A DNA stretch of 64,000 nt. It comes from Paenibacillus phytohabitans (GTDB taxonomy: Bacteria > Bacillota > Bacilli > Paenibacillales > Paenibacillaceae). Position 1 is the stretch's first letter; every line of letters begins with the position of its first letter. The DNA is taken from contig NZ_WHOB01000052.1 in NCBI RefSeq assembly GCF_013141775.1, positions 1-64,000 on the forward strand, written 5' to 3'. The notes under the pieces were generated by a model. That model was given only the letters and a program-made list of their open reading frames with translations, ran no database searches and was not told the DNA's origin. The translations under genes were made by a program, and so were the position numbers. This document shows, piece after piece, positions 52,296-59,841 of the stretch.

Positions 52296-53129
52296 CTACC
52301 CGCCCCAGCCATGGAACTCAGACCATGAATTCAGCAGGAAATTAAGGATGATAAAACCATAGCCGGTGATCGCCCAGCGTGCCATCGCAGTGCCGCTTCT
52401 GCGGCCGGAAACCTTCAATACTATATAGAGTATGTAGACTCCGAGGCCGATAAGCGTAGTCAGCACCTTCAGATCCTGGAACAGCGGCGTCCGCCCTTCC
52501 GCAATAATCGACAAGCCTGCCAGAATGAGCGAGGCCAGCAGCAGCGGCACACCGGCAAGGATAGCAGTATACGAATATTTGTCCATTGTCTCCAGGCTTG
52601 GGAGCCTGCGGACACGGTCATCCCACTTCTTATTCTTAAGCTTGGTATGCAGAAACAAATACATTATCGCAAATACGGTCCCCAGTGTCAGTGCGGCAAA
52701 GCTCAAATTGGCCAAAATCACATGCATCGCCAGCCAGCCGTGCACCGCACTCCAGCTCTGCAAGGCATGATCCTCTGCGGTCAGCCATACCCGGTTCAGC
52801 AGAAACACGCTGAACCCTGCCATGCTGAGCAGCAGAATCGTAAACTCGCCGCCCCGCGTGTACGCAACGGCAAGTGAGATCACCACCATACTGAAGGAGA
52901 ACCAGAACAGGAAGTCGTACGGTGTGAAGATCGGCAGACCGCCCTCCTGGGAGAAGCGGATCGCCAGCCCCGCAAGCTGCAGCAGGCCCACAACAGCAAG
53001 AAGCCCTGTGCCCAGCCGCTTTCCGCCCGGATTGCGCCGAAGGCAATCCGAGAAAACAAACAGCAGGCTCAGGGCATATAGCAGCAGAGCGGCATCATAT
53101 ATTCCGTTCAGCAGTTGCATGTCGCTCAC
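52296..53129 (-). CDS. hemX: HemX / CcsA-family membrane protein
   Basis: 277 residues with eight membrane helices, of the cytochrome c assembly (CcsA) superfamily. HGWLAMHVILANLSFAALTLGT (about 129-150) and SWSEFHGWGG at the end match HemX. B. subtilis HemX lowers HemA level and lies straight after hemA as here (4-nt overlap). The Trp-rich haem-handling WWD motif of true CcsA is not evident. The stop codon lies 30 nt from the repeat array. Confidence 0.9.
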   Translation of the reverse strand: MSDMQLLNGIYDAALLLYALSLLFVFSDCLRRNPGGKRLGTGLLAVVGLLQLAGLAIRFSQEGGLPIFTPYDFLFWFSFSMVVISLAVAYTRGGEFTILLLSMAGFSVFLLNRVWLTAEDHALQSWSAVHGWLAMHVILANLSFAALTLGTVFAIMYLFLHTKLKNKKWDDRVRRLPSLETMDKYSYTAILAGVPLLLASLILAGLSIIAEGRTPLFQDLKVLTTLIGLGVYILYIVLKVSGRRSGTAMARWAITGYGFIILNFLLNSWSEFHGWGG

Positions 53130-54517
53130 CCGCCCAGCAGGCCGGCCGGAGCAAACACCGCCCCCGGCACCGCGAACTTTCCGCCGGAGGATACTTCAGC
53201 AGGCGCCTCCTCAACCGGTACAGCACTACGGTCATCCGGACCCGGGTCCAGCTGCTCCTGCAGTGCAAAAATCTGGGTGAAGTACTCCAGAGCTTCATTC
53301 CCCTGCTTCCCGCCGGACAACTCCTTGATGACATTAATCGGATCATGCATCATCTGGTTCACAATACTTTTGGTCAGGCGGCGGATGACCTTGCGCTGAT
53401 GCTCATCCAGTTCAGGCAGCTTGTTGAACAGACTGTCCATCGTTTCTTCATAAATCCCGTTCGACTTGTCCTGCAGCGCACGGATCACAGGTCTGACACC
53501 GAGCGTCTTCAGCCACAGCTGGAATTCATCCATTGCCTCACTGATCATCACTTCAATCTTGGCCGCTTCACTGCGGCGCATTTCCAGATTGCTCTCCACA
53601 ATGCCTTCCAGATCATCGATATCATAGAGGAAGACATCCGGCACACTTGCCGCAGCCGGGTCAATATCACGGGGCACGGCGATGTCGATCATGAACAGCG
53701 GCCGTGACGGCCGGCGCTTCATTCCTTCAGCCACTTGGGCAGCCGTCAGCACATAACCGTCCGCTCCCGTGGAGCTGATCACAATATCCACTTCATCCAG
53801 ACGCTTCAGCGCTTCCTCAATCGTACTCGGCTTGCCCGAGAACTTCTCGGCCAGCTCCACCGCCCGGGACAACGTCCGGTTGGCGACGATAACCTCAGCC
53901 GCGCCGCTGCTGTACAGATGCTTCACCGTCAGCTCGCTCATTTTGCCGGCGCCGAGAATGAGCACTCTTTTGCCGGTAAACATCCCGAAGATCCGCTTGC
54001 CCAGCTCCACCGCTGCATAACTGACCGAAACCGCACTTTCGCCGATAGATGTTTCGCTATGTGCACGTTTGCCGAGTGTCACGGCCTGCTTGAACAGCCG
54101 GTTGAACCACGTCCCGGTTACGCCCTCCGCCTGGGCAGTCAAAAAAGCACTGCGTACCTGTCCCAGGATCTGCGTCTCGCCGATCACCATGGAATCCAGG
54201 CCACAGGTTACACGCAGCAGGTGGGCAATCGCCTGCTCGTCTTCATATATATACATATGCTGCGCAAATACATCACTTTTTACACCGAACCACTGCTCCA
54301 TGTAGCTGCGGATGAAATATCCGCACATATGAAGGCGGTCCACGACCACATAAATTTCCGTCCGGTTACAGGTGGCAACTACGACCCCTTCCAGAACGCT
54401 CTTCGTCTGCATCAGCTGATGAAGCGCAGCAGGCAGATCCTTCTCGGCAAAAGCGAACTGTTCTCTCACCTCTACGGGAGCCGTACGGTAATTCAGGCCA
54501 ACGACGACAATATGCAT
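53126..54517 (-). CDS. hemA: Glutamyl-tRNA reductase
   Basis: 463 residues. NADPH-dependent reduction of Glu-tRNA to glutamate-1-semialdehyde, the entry to tetrapyrroles. The catalytic cysteine is in VATCNRTEIYVVV near 50, GLDSMVIGETQILGQVRSAF near 105, the NADPH site ILGAGKMSELTVKHL near 188-202, and a long dimerisation helix near 310-420. A Pro/Ala/Gly-rich tail of about 40 residues is extra. First gene of the hem operon. Confidence 0.97.
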   Translation of the reverse strand: MHIVVVGLNYRTAPVEVREQFAFAEKDLPAALHQLMQTKSVLEGVVVATCNRTEIYVVVDRLHMCGYFIRSYMEQWFGVKSDVFAQHMYIYEDEQAIAHLLRVTCGLDSMVIGETQILGQVRSAFLTAQAEGVTGTWFNRLFKQAVTLGKRAHSETSIGESAVSVSYAAVELGKRIFGMFTGKRVLILGAGKMSELTVKHLYSSGAAEVIVANRTLSRAVELAEKFSGKPSTIEEALKRLDEVDIVISSTGADGYVLTAAQVAEGMKRRPSRPLFMIDIAVPRDIDPAAASVPDVFLYDIDDLEGIVESNLEMRRSEAAKIEVMISEAMDEFQLWLKTLGVRPVIRALQDKSNGIYEETMDSLFNKLPELDEHQRKVIRRLTKSIVNQMMHDPINVIKELSGGKQGNEALEYFTQIFALQEQLDPGPDDRSAVPVEEAPAEVSSGGKFAVPGAVFAPAGLLGG

Positions 54518-54621
54518 CGCTTGTTCACCATCCTAATCTCTATTCATTGGTGTAGGCACTGTTACTGCTTGTTAGCATGTATTAGTATCAATTTCACAAG
54601 ATCTCAAATCGCTGTGTTAAG

Positions 54622-54630
54622 TATATCACA
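54622..54630 (-). promoter_or_regulatory. Candidate extended -10 promoter of hemA
   Basis: The minus strand has TGATATACT (TATACT at 54622-54627) with a weak A-rich -35 region (TAAAAA) about 17 nt upstream. It lies about 105 nt before the hemA start. Confidence 0.4.
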
Positions 54631-54679
54631 TCAAAATACGGCTTTTTACAAAACCTTTGAACTATTTATGAATTGCAGA

Positions 54680-54694
54680 TAATAATTATTATAA
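54680..54694 (-). promoter_or_regulatory. PerR/Fur-type operator upstream of hemA
   Basis: The minus-strand TTATAATAATTATTA matches 14 of 15 positions of the PerR box (TTATAATnATTATAA) and 13 of 15 of the Fur 7-1-7 box. hemA is a known PerR target in B. subtilis. The site is about 50-70 nt upstream of the proposed hemA start point. Confidence 0.5.
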
Positions 54695-54865
54695 ATAAAA
54701 ATCCGCCAAAGCACCATGCTTTAGAATGGGTTATTTAGAGTTTTTTTATGAATCCGCAGGTTATCTGTATTAAATATAATCCGGTGAGGGTCCGGCACAA
54801 ATAAACCGGCTTAAAAATCATTTCGATCACACGAACGTCAACTTACATAACATTAAAACAAGATA

Positions 54866-54894
54866 TTGACACACATTATTGCGGATGATAGCAT
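54866..54894 (+). promoter_or_regulatory. Sigma-A promoter of the purine operon
   Basis: TTGACA (54866-54871), a 17-nt spacer and TAGCAT (54889-54894), upstream of the riboswitch-like leader. Confidence 0.6.
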
Positions 54895-54994
54895 ATAACA
54901 AATGAAATGCGTAATATTATATAACACATTAGTCGAAAACAATCATTCATAAACCATTCGAGTCATTAATATGTCATATTATCTAATTAAATAT

Positions 54995-55066
54995 CTCTTG
55001 TATAAGCTCGTTAATTTGGAATGAGCGTATCTACAGGCAACCGTAAATTGCCCCAGGCTACAAGAG
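54995..55066 (+). promoter_or_regulatory. Purine-riboswitch-like aptamer
   Basis: P1 CTCTTGTA / TACAAGAG (54995-55002, 55059-55066). P2 GCTCGTT / AATGAGC with loop AATTTGG. J2/3 GTATCTAC. P3 GGCAA / TTGCC with the highly conserved loop CCGTAAA. J3/1 ends GCTA. The C at the position equivalent to C74 of the xpt aptamer predicts guanine or hypoxanthine rather than adenine. The 3' side of P3 has about three extra bases (CCCCAGG) compared with the usual pattern. Confidence 0.85.
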
Positions 55067-55170
55067 GCCAGACAAGACACTGGAGCAACCAGTGAAGGGA
55101 ACACGGCTATGCCCGGCTTCTCCTCCTGACGTACCAGTCTTGTCCTGCGCCTCTTGGTCCTGGGGTTTTT
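55051..55170 (+). terminator. Riboswitch expression platform: long terminator overlapping the aptamer
   Basis: CCCCAGG (55051-55057) pairs with CCTGGGG (55159-55165), CAAGAGG (55061-55067) with CCTCTTG (55150-55156), and GACAAGAC (55071-55078) with GTCTTGTC (55137-55144), followed by TTTTT (55166-55170). The 5' arm reuses the 3' strands of P3 and P1, so aptamer and terminator exclude each other. Confidence 0.7.
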
Positions 55171-55198
55171 GGCATCTATAATAGAAGGAGTGAGGGCA

Positions 55199-55759
55199 AT
55201 GAGTGCATCCTACGCACGGTTAAGTGAATCGATCAGCCAAGCCAAGAATGTGAGGATCTACAAGAATAAAGATACCGCCTATGACTTTAAGCTGTACCCT
55301 TTCGGAGAACGCGGAACTTACATTGCCCCTGAGCTGATCAGCGAGATTACCGACAGTCTGGCAGAGGCCGTTACGGAACAATTCCCGGAGTTCGATTACA
55401 TCGTATCGCCTGAACCGGGCGGGCATACCTGGGGCATGCTTGCGGCCTACAAGCTGATGAAGCCGATGAATATCCTGCGCCTCAGCACGGAGCTGTATGA
55501 GAATTACGAGGTCAGCATCAAACGCGAGACGGCGTATAATGAGAATTATATTTATTTTGACGGATTCTCCGCCGGTGACCGGGTGCTGCTGCTGGATGAT
55601 GTGATCAGTTCAGGCGCCACCATCCGCTGCATCGCTGAGCAAATGTCCGTTATGGGCATTGAGCTTGTGGGTGTGCAGGCAATTCTGGCCAAAGGGGAAC
55701 ACTACAAGCAGTTGGAAACGGACATCGGGGTGCCGGTAAGGTTTCTATCCAAGGTATGA
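55199..55759 (+). CDS. Purine phosphoribosyltransferase-like protein
   Basis: 186 residues from ATG at 55199 (AAGGAGTGAGGGCA upstream). The PRPP-binding motif RVLLLDDVISSGATIRCIAEQM (about 127-148) and SPEPGGHTWGMLAAYKL (about 68-84) mark a type I phosphoribosyltransferase close to adenine/xanthine PRTs. Salvages a free purine base to its nucleotide. The substrate is not decided by sequence alone. First gene behind the riboswitch, followed by IMP dehydrogenase and hpt. Confidence 0.85.
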   Translation: MSASYARLSESISQAKNVRIYKNKDTAYDFKLYPFGERGTYIAPELISEITDSLAEAVTEQFPEFDYIVSPEPGGHTWGMLAAYKLMKPMNILRLSTELYENYEVSIKRETAYNENYIYFDGFSAGDRVLLLDDVISSGATIRCIAEQMSVMGIELVGVQAILAKGEHYKQLETDIGVPVRFLSKV

Positions 55760-55816
55760 AGTGTATAAATCAACAACCGCAGAATTGATGAAACTTTAGC
55801 AGGGGAGTGACAAGCC

Positions 55817-57331
55817 ATGGCTTATTATTATGAGCAGCCTTCAAGAACCTTCAGTGAGTTCCTGCTGGTGCCCAGTCTGACCACCAAAGAGTGCATCCCG
55901 GGGAATGTCGATCTCCGGACGCCAGTAACCAAATTCCGCAAGGGCGAGACTCCGGCGCTGACCATGAATCTGCCTGTTACCTCAGCGGTCATGCAGGCCG
56001 TATCCGACCATAACATGGCGATTGCCCTGGCCAAAAGCGGCGGCATCTCCTTCATCTATGGCTCACAGTCGATCGAGCAGCAGGTCGAGATGGTCCGCCG
56101 GGTCAAGAAGTTCAAAGCCGGCTTCGTCCTCAGCGACTCCAATCTGAAGCCGGAGGATACACTGCAGGATGTACTGGCGCTGAAAGCGCGCAGCGGCCAC
56201 TCCACCATTGCCATTACGGACAACGGGGAACCGACAGGCAAGCTGATGGGCATTGTCACAAGCCGCGATTACCGCGAGAACCGTCTGCCGCCGGAGTGCC
56301 CGATTACTGAATTTATGACGCCGTTATCTTCACTGATCTATGCCGAAGAAGGCATCACCCTAACCGAAGCCAATGATATGATCTGGGATCATAAGCTGAA
56401 CTGCCTGCCGATTGTTAATGCCAGCGGCCATCTCGTCCACCTTGTGTTCCGCAAAGATTATGACAGTCATCAGGAGTATCCGCTGGAGCTGCATGATGAC
56501 AACAAACAGCTTATTGTCGGCGCGGGCATCAACTCCCGGGATTACAAGGAGCGCGTACCGGCGCTGGTGGAAGCCGGGGCGGATGTCCTGTGCATTGATT
56601 CCTCTGACGGTTATTCCGAATGGCAGGCCGAAACCATCCATTATATTAAGGATACTTTCGGGGAGAAAGTGAAGGTTGGGGCGGGCAATGTCGTCGACAA
56701 GGAAGGTTTCCTGTACCTCGTGGAAGCCGGGGCGGATTTCATCAAAGTCGGCATCGGCGGCGGCTCCATCTGTATTACCCGGGAGCAAAAAGGAATCGGA
56801 CGCGGCCAGGCCTCCTCCGTCATTGAAGTCGCGGCCGCCCGCCAGGAATATTACGAGCAGACCGGCATCTATGTCCCGATCTGTTCCGATGGCGGGATTG
56901 TCCATGATTACCATATTGTGCTAGCGCTGGCGATGGGTGCTGACTTCGTGATGCTGGGCCGCTATTTTGCCAGATTCGATGAAAGCCCCGGACGCAAGCT
57001 GCTGGTCGGCGGGAACTTCGTCAAGGAATATTGGGGTGAGGGGTCGAGCCGCGCCCGCAACTGGCAGCGTTATGACTTCGGCAATGCCGACAAAGAGAGC
57101 AAGCTGGAGTTCGAGGAAGGCGTGGATTCCTTCATTCCCTATGCCGGCCGGCTTAAGGATAATCTGGATCTCAGTATCAGCAAAATCAAATCAACCATGT
57201 GCAACTGCGGCTCGCTGACCATTCCGGCACTGCAGAAGCAGGCGAAGATTACATTGGTTTCCTCCACAACGATCTTTGAAGGAGGCGCACATGATGTTAT
57301 GCTTAAGGAAAAGGACAGATCATCCTCCTGA
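55817..57331 (+). CDS. guaB: IMP dehydrogenase (guaB-type) with CBS domains
   Basis: 504 residues. Oxidises IMP to XMP, the committed step to GMP. The catalytic loop GIGGGSICITREQKGIGRGQASS (about 314-336) carries the active cysteine. A CBS pair lies between about 100 and 220 (TGKLMGIVTSRDYREN, ITEFMTPLSSLIYAEEGIT, LPIVNASGHLVHLV). VICSDGGIVHDYHIVLALAMGADFVMLGRYF-type substrate loop near 355-385. The sequence GGGSICITR and the long C-terminal flap region differ from the usual bacillar GPGSICTTR type. A second, conventional guaB may exist elsewhere in the genome. Confidence 0.9.
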   Translation: MAYYYEQPSRTFSEFLLVPSLTTKECIPGNVDLRTPVTKFRKGETPALTMNLPVTSAVMQAVSDHNMAIALAKSGGISFIYGSQSIEQQVEMVRRVKKFKAGFVLSDSNLKPEDTLQDVLALKARSGHSTIAITDNGEPTGKLMGIVTSRDYRENRLPPECPITEFMTPLSSLIYAEEGITLTEANDMIWDHKLNCLPIVNASGHLVHLVFRKDYDSHQEYPLELHDDNKQLIVGAGINSRDYKERVPALVEAGADVLCIDSSDGYSEWQAETIHYIKDTFGEKVKVGAGNVVDKEGFLYLVEAGADFIKVGIGGGSICITREQKGIGRGQASSVIEVAAARQEYYEQTGIYVPICSDGGIVHDYHIVLALAMGADFVMLGRYFARFDESPGRKLLVGGNFVKEYWGEGSSRARNWQRYDFGNADKESKLEFEEGVDSFIPYAGRLKDNLDLSISKIKSTMCNCGSLTIPALQKQAKITLVSSTTIFEGGAHDVMLKEKDRSSS

Positions 57332-57361
57332 TCACATCCTAATCCATAAGGAGCGTCAACC

Positions 57362-57889
57362 ATGACACAAATTACCAAAGTTCTGGTCAGCAAGGACCAG
57401 CTGCAGCAAAGAGTTCAGGAACTGGGCGCTGAAATATCGCGTGACTATGAAGGCAAAGAGCTTGTACTAATCGGTATTCTTAAGGGCGGCGCTGTATTCA
57501 TGTCCGACCTGATGCGCGAAATCACCCTTCCGGTCGGCATTGATTACATGTCAGTTTCCAGTTACGGGGCAAGCTCCACTTCCTCCGGAGTGATCACGAT
57601 CAAGAAGGATATCGATACCGATATCCGCGGCAAACATGTGCTGCTCGTCGAAGATCTGATCGACACCGGCCTGACTCTGCAGCATCTGAGGCAGCTGTTC
57701 GCCCTGCGCGAAGCTGCAAGCGTCCGTATCTGTACCATTCTAAGCAAACCTTCCCGCCGCCTGGTCGAAGTTCCGGTCGAATACTGCGGCATTGACATTC
57801 CCGATGAATTCGTTGTCGGCTATGGTCTGGATTACGCCGAGCAATTCCGCAATCTGCCTGAGGTGTGGATTGTGGAGACGGGCGATTAA
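57362..57889 (+). CDS. hpt: Hypoxanthine phosphoribosyltransferase
   Basis: 175 residues. Converts hypoxanthine (and guanine) with PRPP to IMP (GMP). The PRPP loop HVLLVEDLIDTGLTLQHL (about 97-114), the SSYGASSTSSGVI flexible loop (about 68-80) and PDEFVVGYGLDY near 152-163 are typical of HGPRTases. ATAAGGAGCG precedes the ATG, 30 nt after guaB. Probably a second copy, since Bacillota carry an essential hpt near ftsH. Confidence 0.95.
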   Translation: MTQITKVLVSKDQLQQRVQELGAEISRDYEGKELVLIGILKGGAVFMSDLMREITLPVGIDYMSVSSYGASSTSSGVITIKKDIDTDIRGKHVLLVEDLIDTGLTLQHLRQLFALREAASVRICTILSKPSRRLVEVPVEYCGIDIPDEFVVGYGLDYAEQFRNLPEVWIVETGD

Positions 57890-57975
57890 ACTAAGCTTGC
57901 TTCATAAGTTTAGTCCTCATCACTGTTGGATTTTAAGCTAATTCATGTTTGTCATTGAAACACCTTAAGCGCAGC

Positions 57976-58022
57976 AAAAACACCCGCAGACTGGAGATCG
58001 GTTATCTCTGGCTGCGGGTGTT
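57976..58022. terminator. Bidirectional terminator between hpt and the DUF2188 gene
   Basis: The stem AACACCCGCAG / CTGCGGGTGTT lies between convergent genes. The T tract is on the minus-strand side (TTTTTGC), so it best serves the DUF2188 gene. Confidence 0.75.
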
Positions 58023-58055
58023 CGGTTATTAATGGTTATTCAGCTTGCCCTGTGG

Positions 58056-58289
58056 TCAGCCCTTTAGCGGAAAAGGATCATTGCCATAGCTGACCGATTC
58101 GGAGATTCTGCCATCCTTGTTATGAATCTTCAGCTCGGTATGAGCCTTCTTCGCCTCTGCTCTACCGGCGCGTTCAGCTTCTTCCTTGGTGCGGTGATGG
58201 CTAAGCTTCCCGCCTCCGCTCCCCTGAATGTCCCAGCCTCCGTCTTCCCCCGGAGTGATGTGGATGTTATGTTTGCGCTTATCTTCCAT
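58056..58289 (-). CDS. DUF2188 domain protein
   Basis: 77 residues from the ATG starting MEDKRKHNIHITPG (AGAGGAGG upstream). The pattern HITPGEDGGWDIQGSGGGKLSHHRTKEEAERAGRAEAKKAHTEL…GRISESVSYGNDPFP matches the small DUF2188 family (single beta-beta-alpha unit, often C-terminal NDP). Function unknown. Often stress- or phage-associated. Confidence 0.85.
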   Translation of the reverse strand: MEDKRKHNIHITPGEDGGWDIQGSGGGKLSHHRTKEEAERAGRAEAKKAHTELKIHNKDGRISESVSYGNDPFPLKG

Positions 58290-58433
58290 GGAGCCGCTCC
58301 TCCTCTCATACTTCGTATCCCCTGAGTTCATGCATGCCCTTTATTAACCGCATTAATTCTTGTGCAATCAACAAGGCGCTGCCAGGGGATAACAAATTTA
58401 AGCCGAAGATACAGGCGCTCCTGCCGCCGGACG

Positions 58434-58699
58434 CTAGTAGCTGCGGCTGTCCTGAACATGAATATAGTTAACGCCTTGTGCGGTCAGTTTAGAGCCGCTT
58501 GTATTCGCAACGCGGACTTTTTTTTCCCTTTGCCGCTGAGGGAGAAACTGATATTATTGGCCAGCTTATTCTCCACAATCTGTTCCAGTGCACTATGATA
58601 TCCCCCGATTGTTATACCCTCCAGGTTCTCCAGCACCGGTTCTTTGCCCTCTTCAATCGTCTTGAGAATTTGATAGATCAACGACTTGCTTCCGTCCAT
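58434..58699 (-). pseudogene. YjcQ-like small protein gene with a frameshift at an A8 run
   Basis: Reading from ATG at 58699 (GGGAGG upstream), the frame gives MDGSKSLIYQILKTIEEGKEP… and stops after 71 codons at 58484. At the run of eight A (58518-58525, minus strand) a shift of one base restores a frame that continues VRVANTSGSKLTAQGVNYIHV and ends at TAG (58434-58436), giving about 88 residues. The restored end looks like the usual YjcQ ending. The cause may be an assembly error, a real mutation or slippage in the homopolymer. Confidence 0.65.
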
Positions 58700-58788
58700 C
58701 TTCCATTCGCCTCCCGGGTCTATTGTGAGCGTTTACATTCCTTTCAGCTGCGTACACAAAGTGAATACTTTTGTATATGTATGTCTTA

Positions 58789-58796
58789 TTCGACAA
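58789..58796 (-). promoter_or_regulatory. Possible Spo0A box upstream of the YjcQ-like gene
   Basis: The minus-strand TTGTCGAA is a perfect 0A box, 90 nt upstream of the start codon. An 8-mer is expected a couple of times by chance in a window this size, so support is weak. Confidence 0.25.
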
Positions 58797-58827
58797 TGTA
58801 TACCCATTACCTCTTATTGGAAAAGCG

Positions 58828-58852
58828 GAAAAAAGCACCGGTTAAGGTGCTT
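58828..58852 (-). terminator. Terminator after the SDR gene
   Basis: The minus-strand stem AAGCACC / GGTGCTT with a 6-base loop is followed by a T run. Confidence 0.85.
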
Positions 58853-58869
58853 CTCTCATTACAACGTGC

Positions 58870-59649
58870 TTATGCATTCTGCCGGTAAACCGGTGCACCC
58901 AGGGGAGAGCTGCCCGCTCCGCCGTCTACAGCGATATCGGCACCTTGGATATAAGAGGAATCATCCGAGGCCAGGAACAGCGCCACCTTGGCAATCTCTT
59001 CCGGATCACCCGCACGGCCCAGCGGAATGGAAAGCGACATGCCTGCTTCCACCTGGCTCCAGTTATCCATCGCGGATTGTCCCCAGATGGGTGTGCGCGT
59101 CACGCCAGGGGCAATGTTGTTAACCCGGATGCCCAGCGGGGAGAGTTCCGAAGCCAGCACTTTGGTCATGCTGCTGACCGCCCCTTTGCTGGCGGCGTAT
59201 GCGGAGTTGCCGGGTCTGCCAGCCTTAGCCAGCACGGAGCCGGTCAGAATAACTGATGCCCCGGCCTTCAGATGAGGCAGTGCGGCCTGAACGGTGAAGA
59301 AGACACCGGTCACATTAATCTTGAGCACTTCCTCAAAAGTCTCCAAGTCTGTGCTGCCGAGCGGTGTTGAAGCCGCTATGCCTGCATTGGCATAGACAAC
59401 ATCCAGTCTGCCGAATGCCTCTATGGCTGCATTCACAGCCGTCACAGCGCTCTGCGGATCTGTCGCATCGGCCTGAACCGCAATGGCATGCTCCGCGCCC
59501 AGTTCTTCTACCGCCGCCTGCAAAGATAACGGATTACGGCCGGTAATAACGACTCTGGCACCTTCAGCAACAAACAATTTGGCGGCAGACAACCCGATTC
59601 CGCTATTCCCTCCTGTAATCAAGGCAACCTTACCCTCAAGCTTCCCCAT
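58870..59649 (-). CDS. Short-chain dehydrogenase/reductase
   Basis: 259 residues from the ATG starting MGKLEGKVALITGG (AAGGAGTG upstream). Classical SDR: cofactor motif TGGNSGIG (about 11-18), NAG in VVYANAGIA near 87, catalytic Ser in ILTGSV near 138, and YAASK near 151-155 (Tyr, Lys). R/N after the first strand (VITGRN) suggests NADP(H). DGG near the end is standard. Substrate unknown. Confidence 0.93.
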   Translation of the reverse strand: MGKLEGKVALITGGNSGIGLSAAKLFVAEGARVVITGRNPLSLQAAVEELGAEHAIAVQADATDPQSAVTAVNAAIEAFGRLDVVYANAGIAASTPLGSTDLETFEEVLKINVTGVFFTVQAALPHLKAGASVILTGSVLAKAGRPGNSAYAASKGAVSSMTKVLASELSPLGIRVNNIAPGVTRTPIWGQSAMDNWSQVEAGMSLSIPLGRAGDPEEIAKVALFLASDDSSYIQGADIAVDGGAGSSPLGAPVYRQNA

Positions 59650-59728
59650 CGTGAACACTCCTTAAGTTATAAGTTTATTTGTTGTTACTTGTTACTGTGT
59701 AATCAGGCTTCTGGTTGTTATCGGGACC

Positions 59729-59746
59729 GAACGTTCTACTATTATC
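59729..59746 (-). promoter_or_regulatory. Possible operator overlapping the SDR promoter
   Basis: The minus strand has GATAAT (59741-59746), then the 8-bp palindrome GAACGTTC (59729-59736). A similar half-site ACCGTTCGTTC lies at 59791-59801. The arrangement recalls a repressor pair around a promoter, but no regulator gene is adjacent. Confidence 0.3.
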
Positions 59747-59841
59747 AAAAAAAATTTGTCCGCCTCACATTTGCAATCTTAGCATATTGAGAACGAACGG
59801 TAAAGTATTAATTTCACCGGTGTTCTCAATAAGCCCCTCGC

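Larger units (their letters stand above)
54518..54865. other. Divergent regulatory region between hemA and the purine operon
   Basis: AT-rich DNA carrying the hemA promoter side (54622-54694) and the upstream flank of the purine promoter. The stretch 54700-54865 shows no further feature I can support. Confidence 0.5.

Noticed and set aside
51830..52345. A 171-codon plus-strand frame through the minisatellite
   Set aside because: All three forward phases are open because the repeat unit contains no stop codon, and unit lengths of 23-25 nt shift the phase. No ribosome site.
53735..54682. A 315-codon plus-strand frame opposite hemA
   Set aside because: Antisense shadow. HemA has catalytic and cofactor motifs on the other strand.
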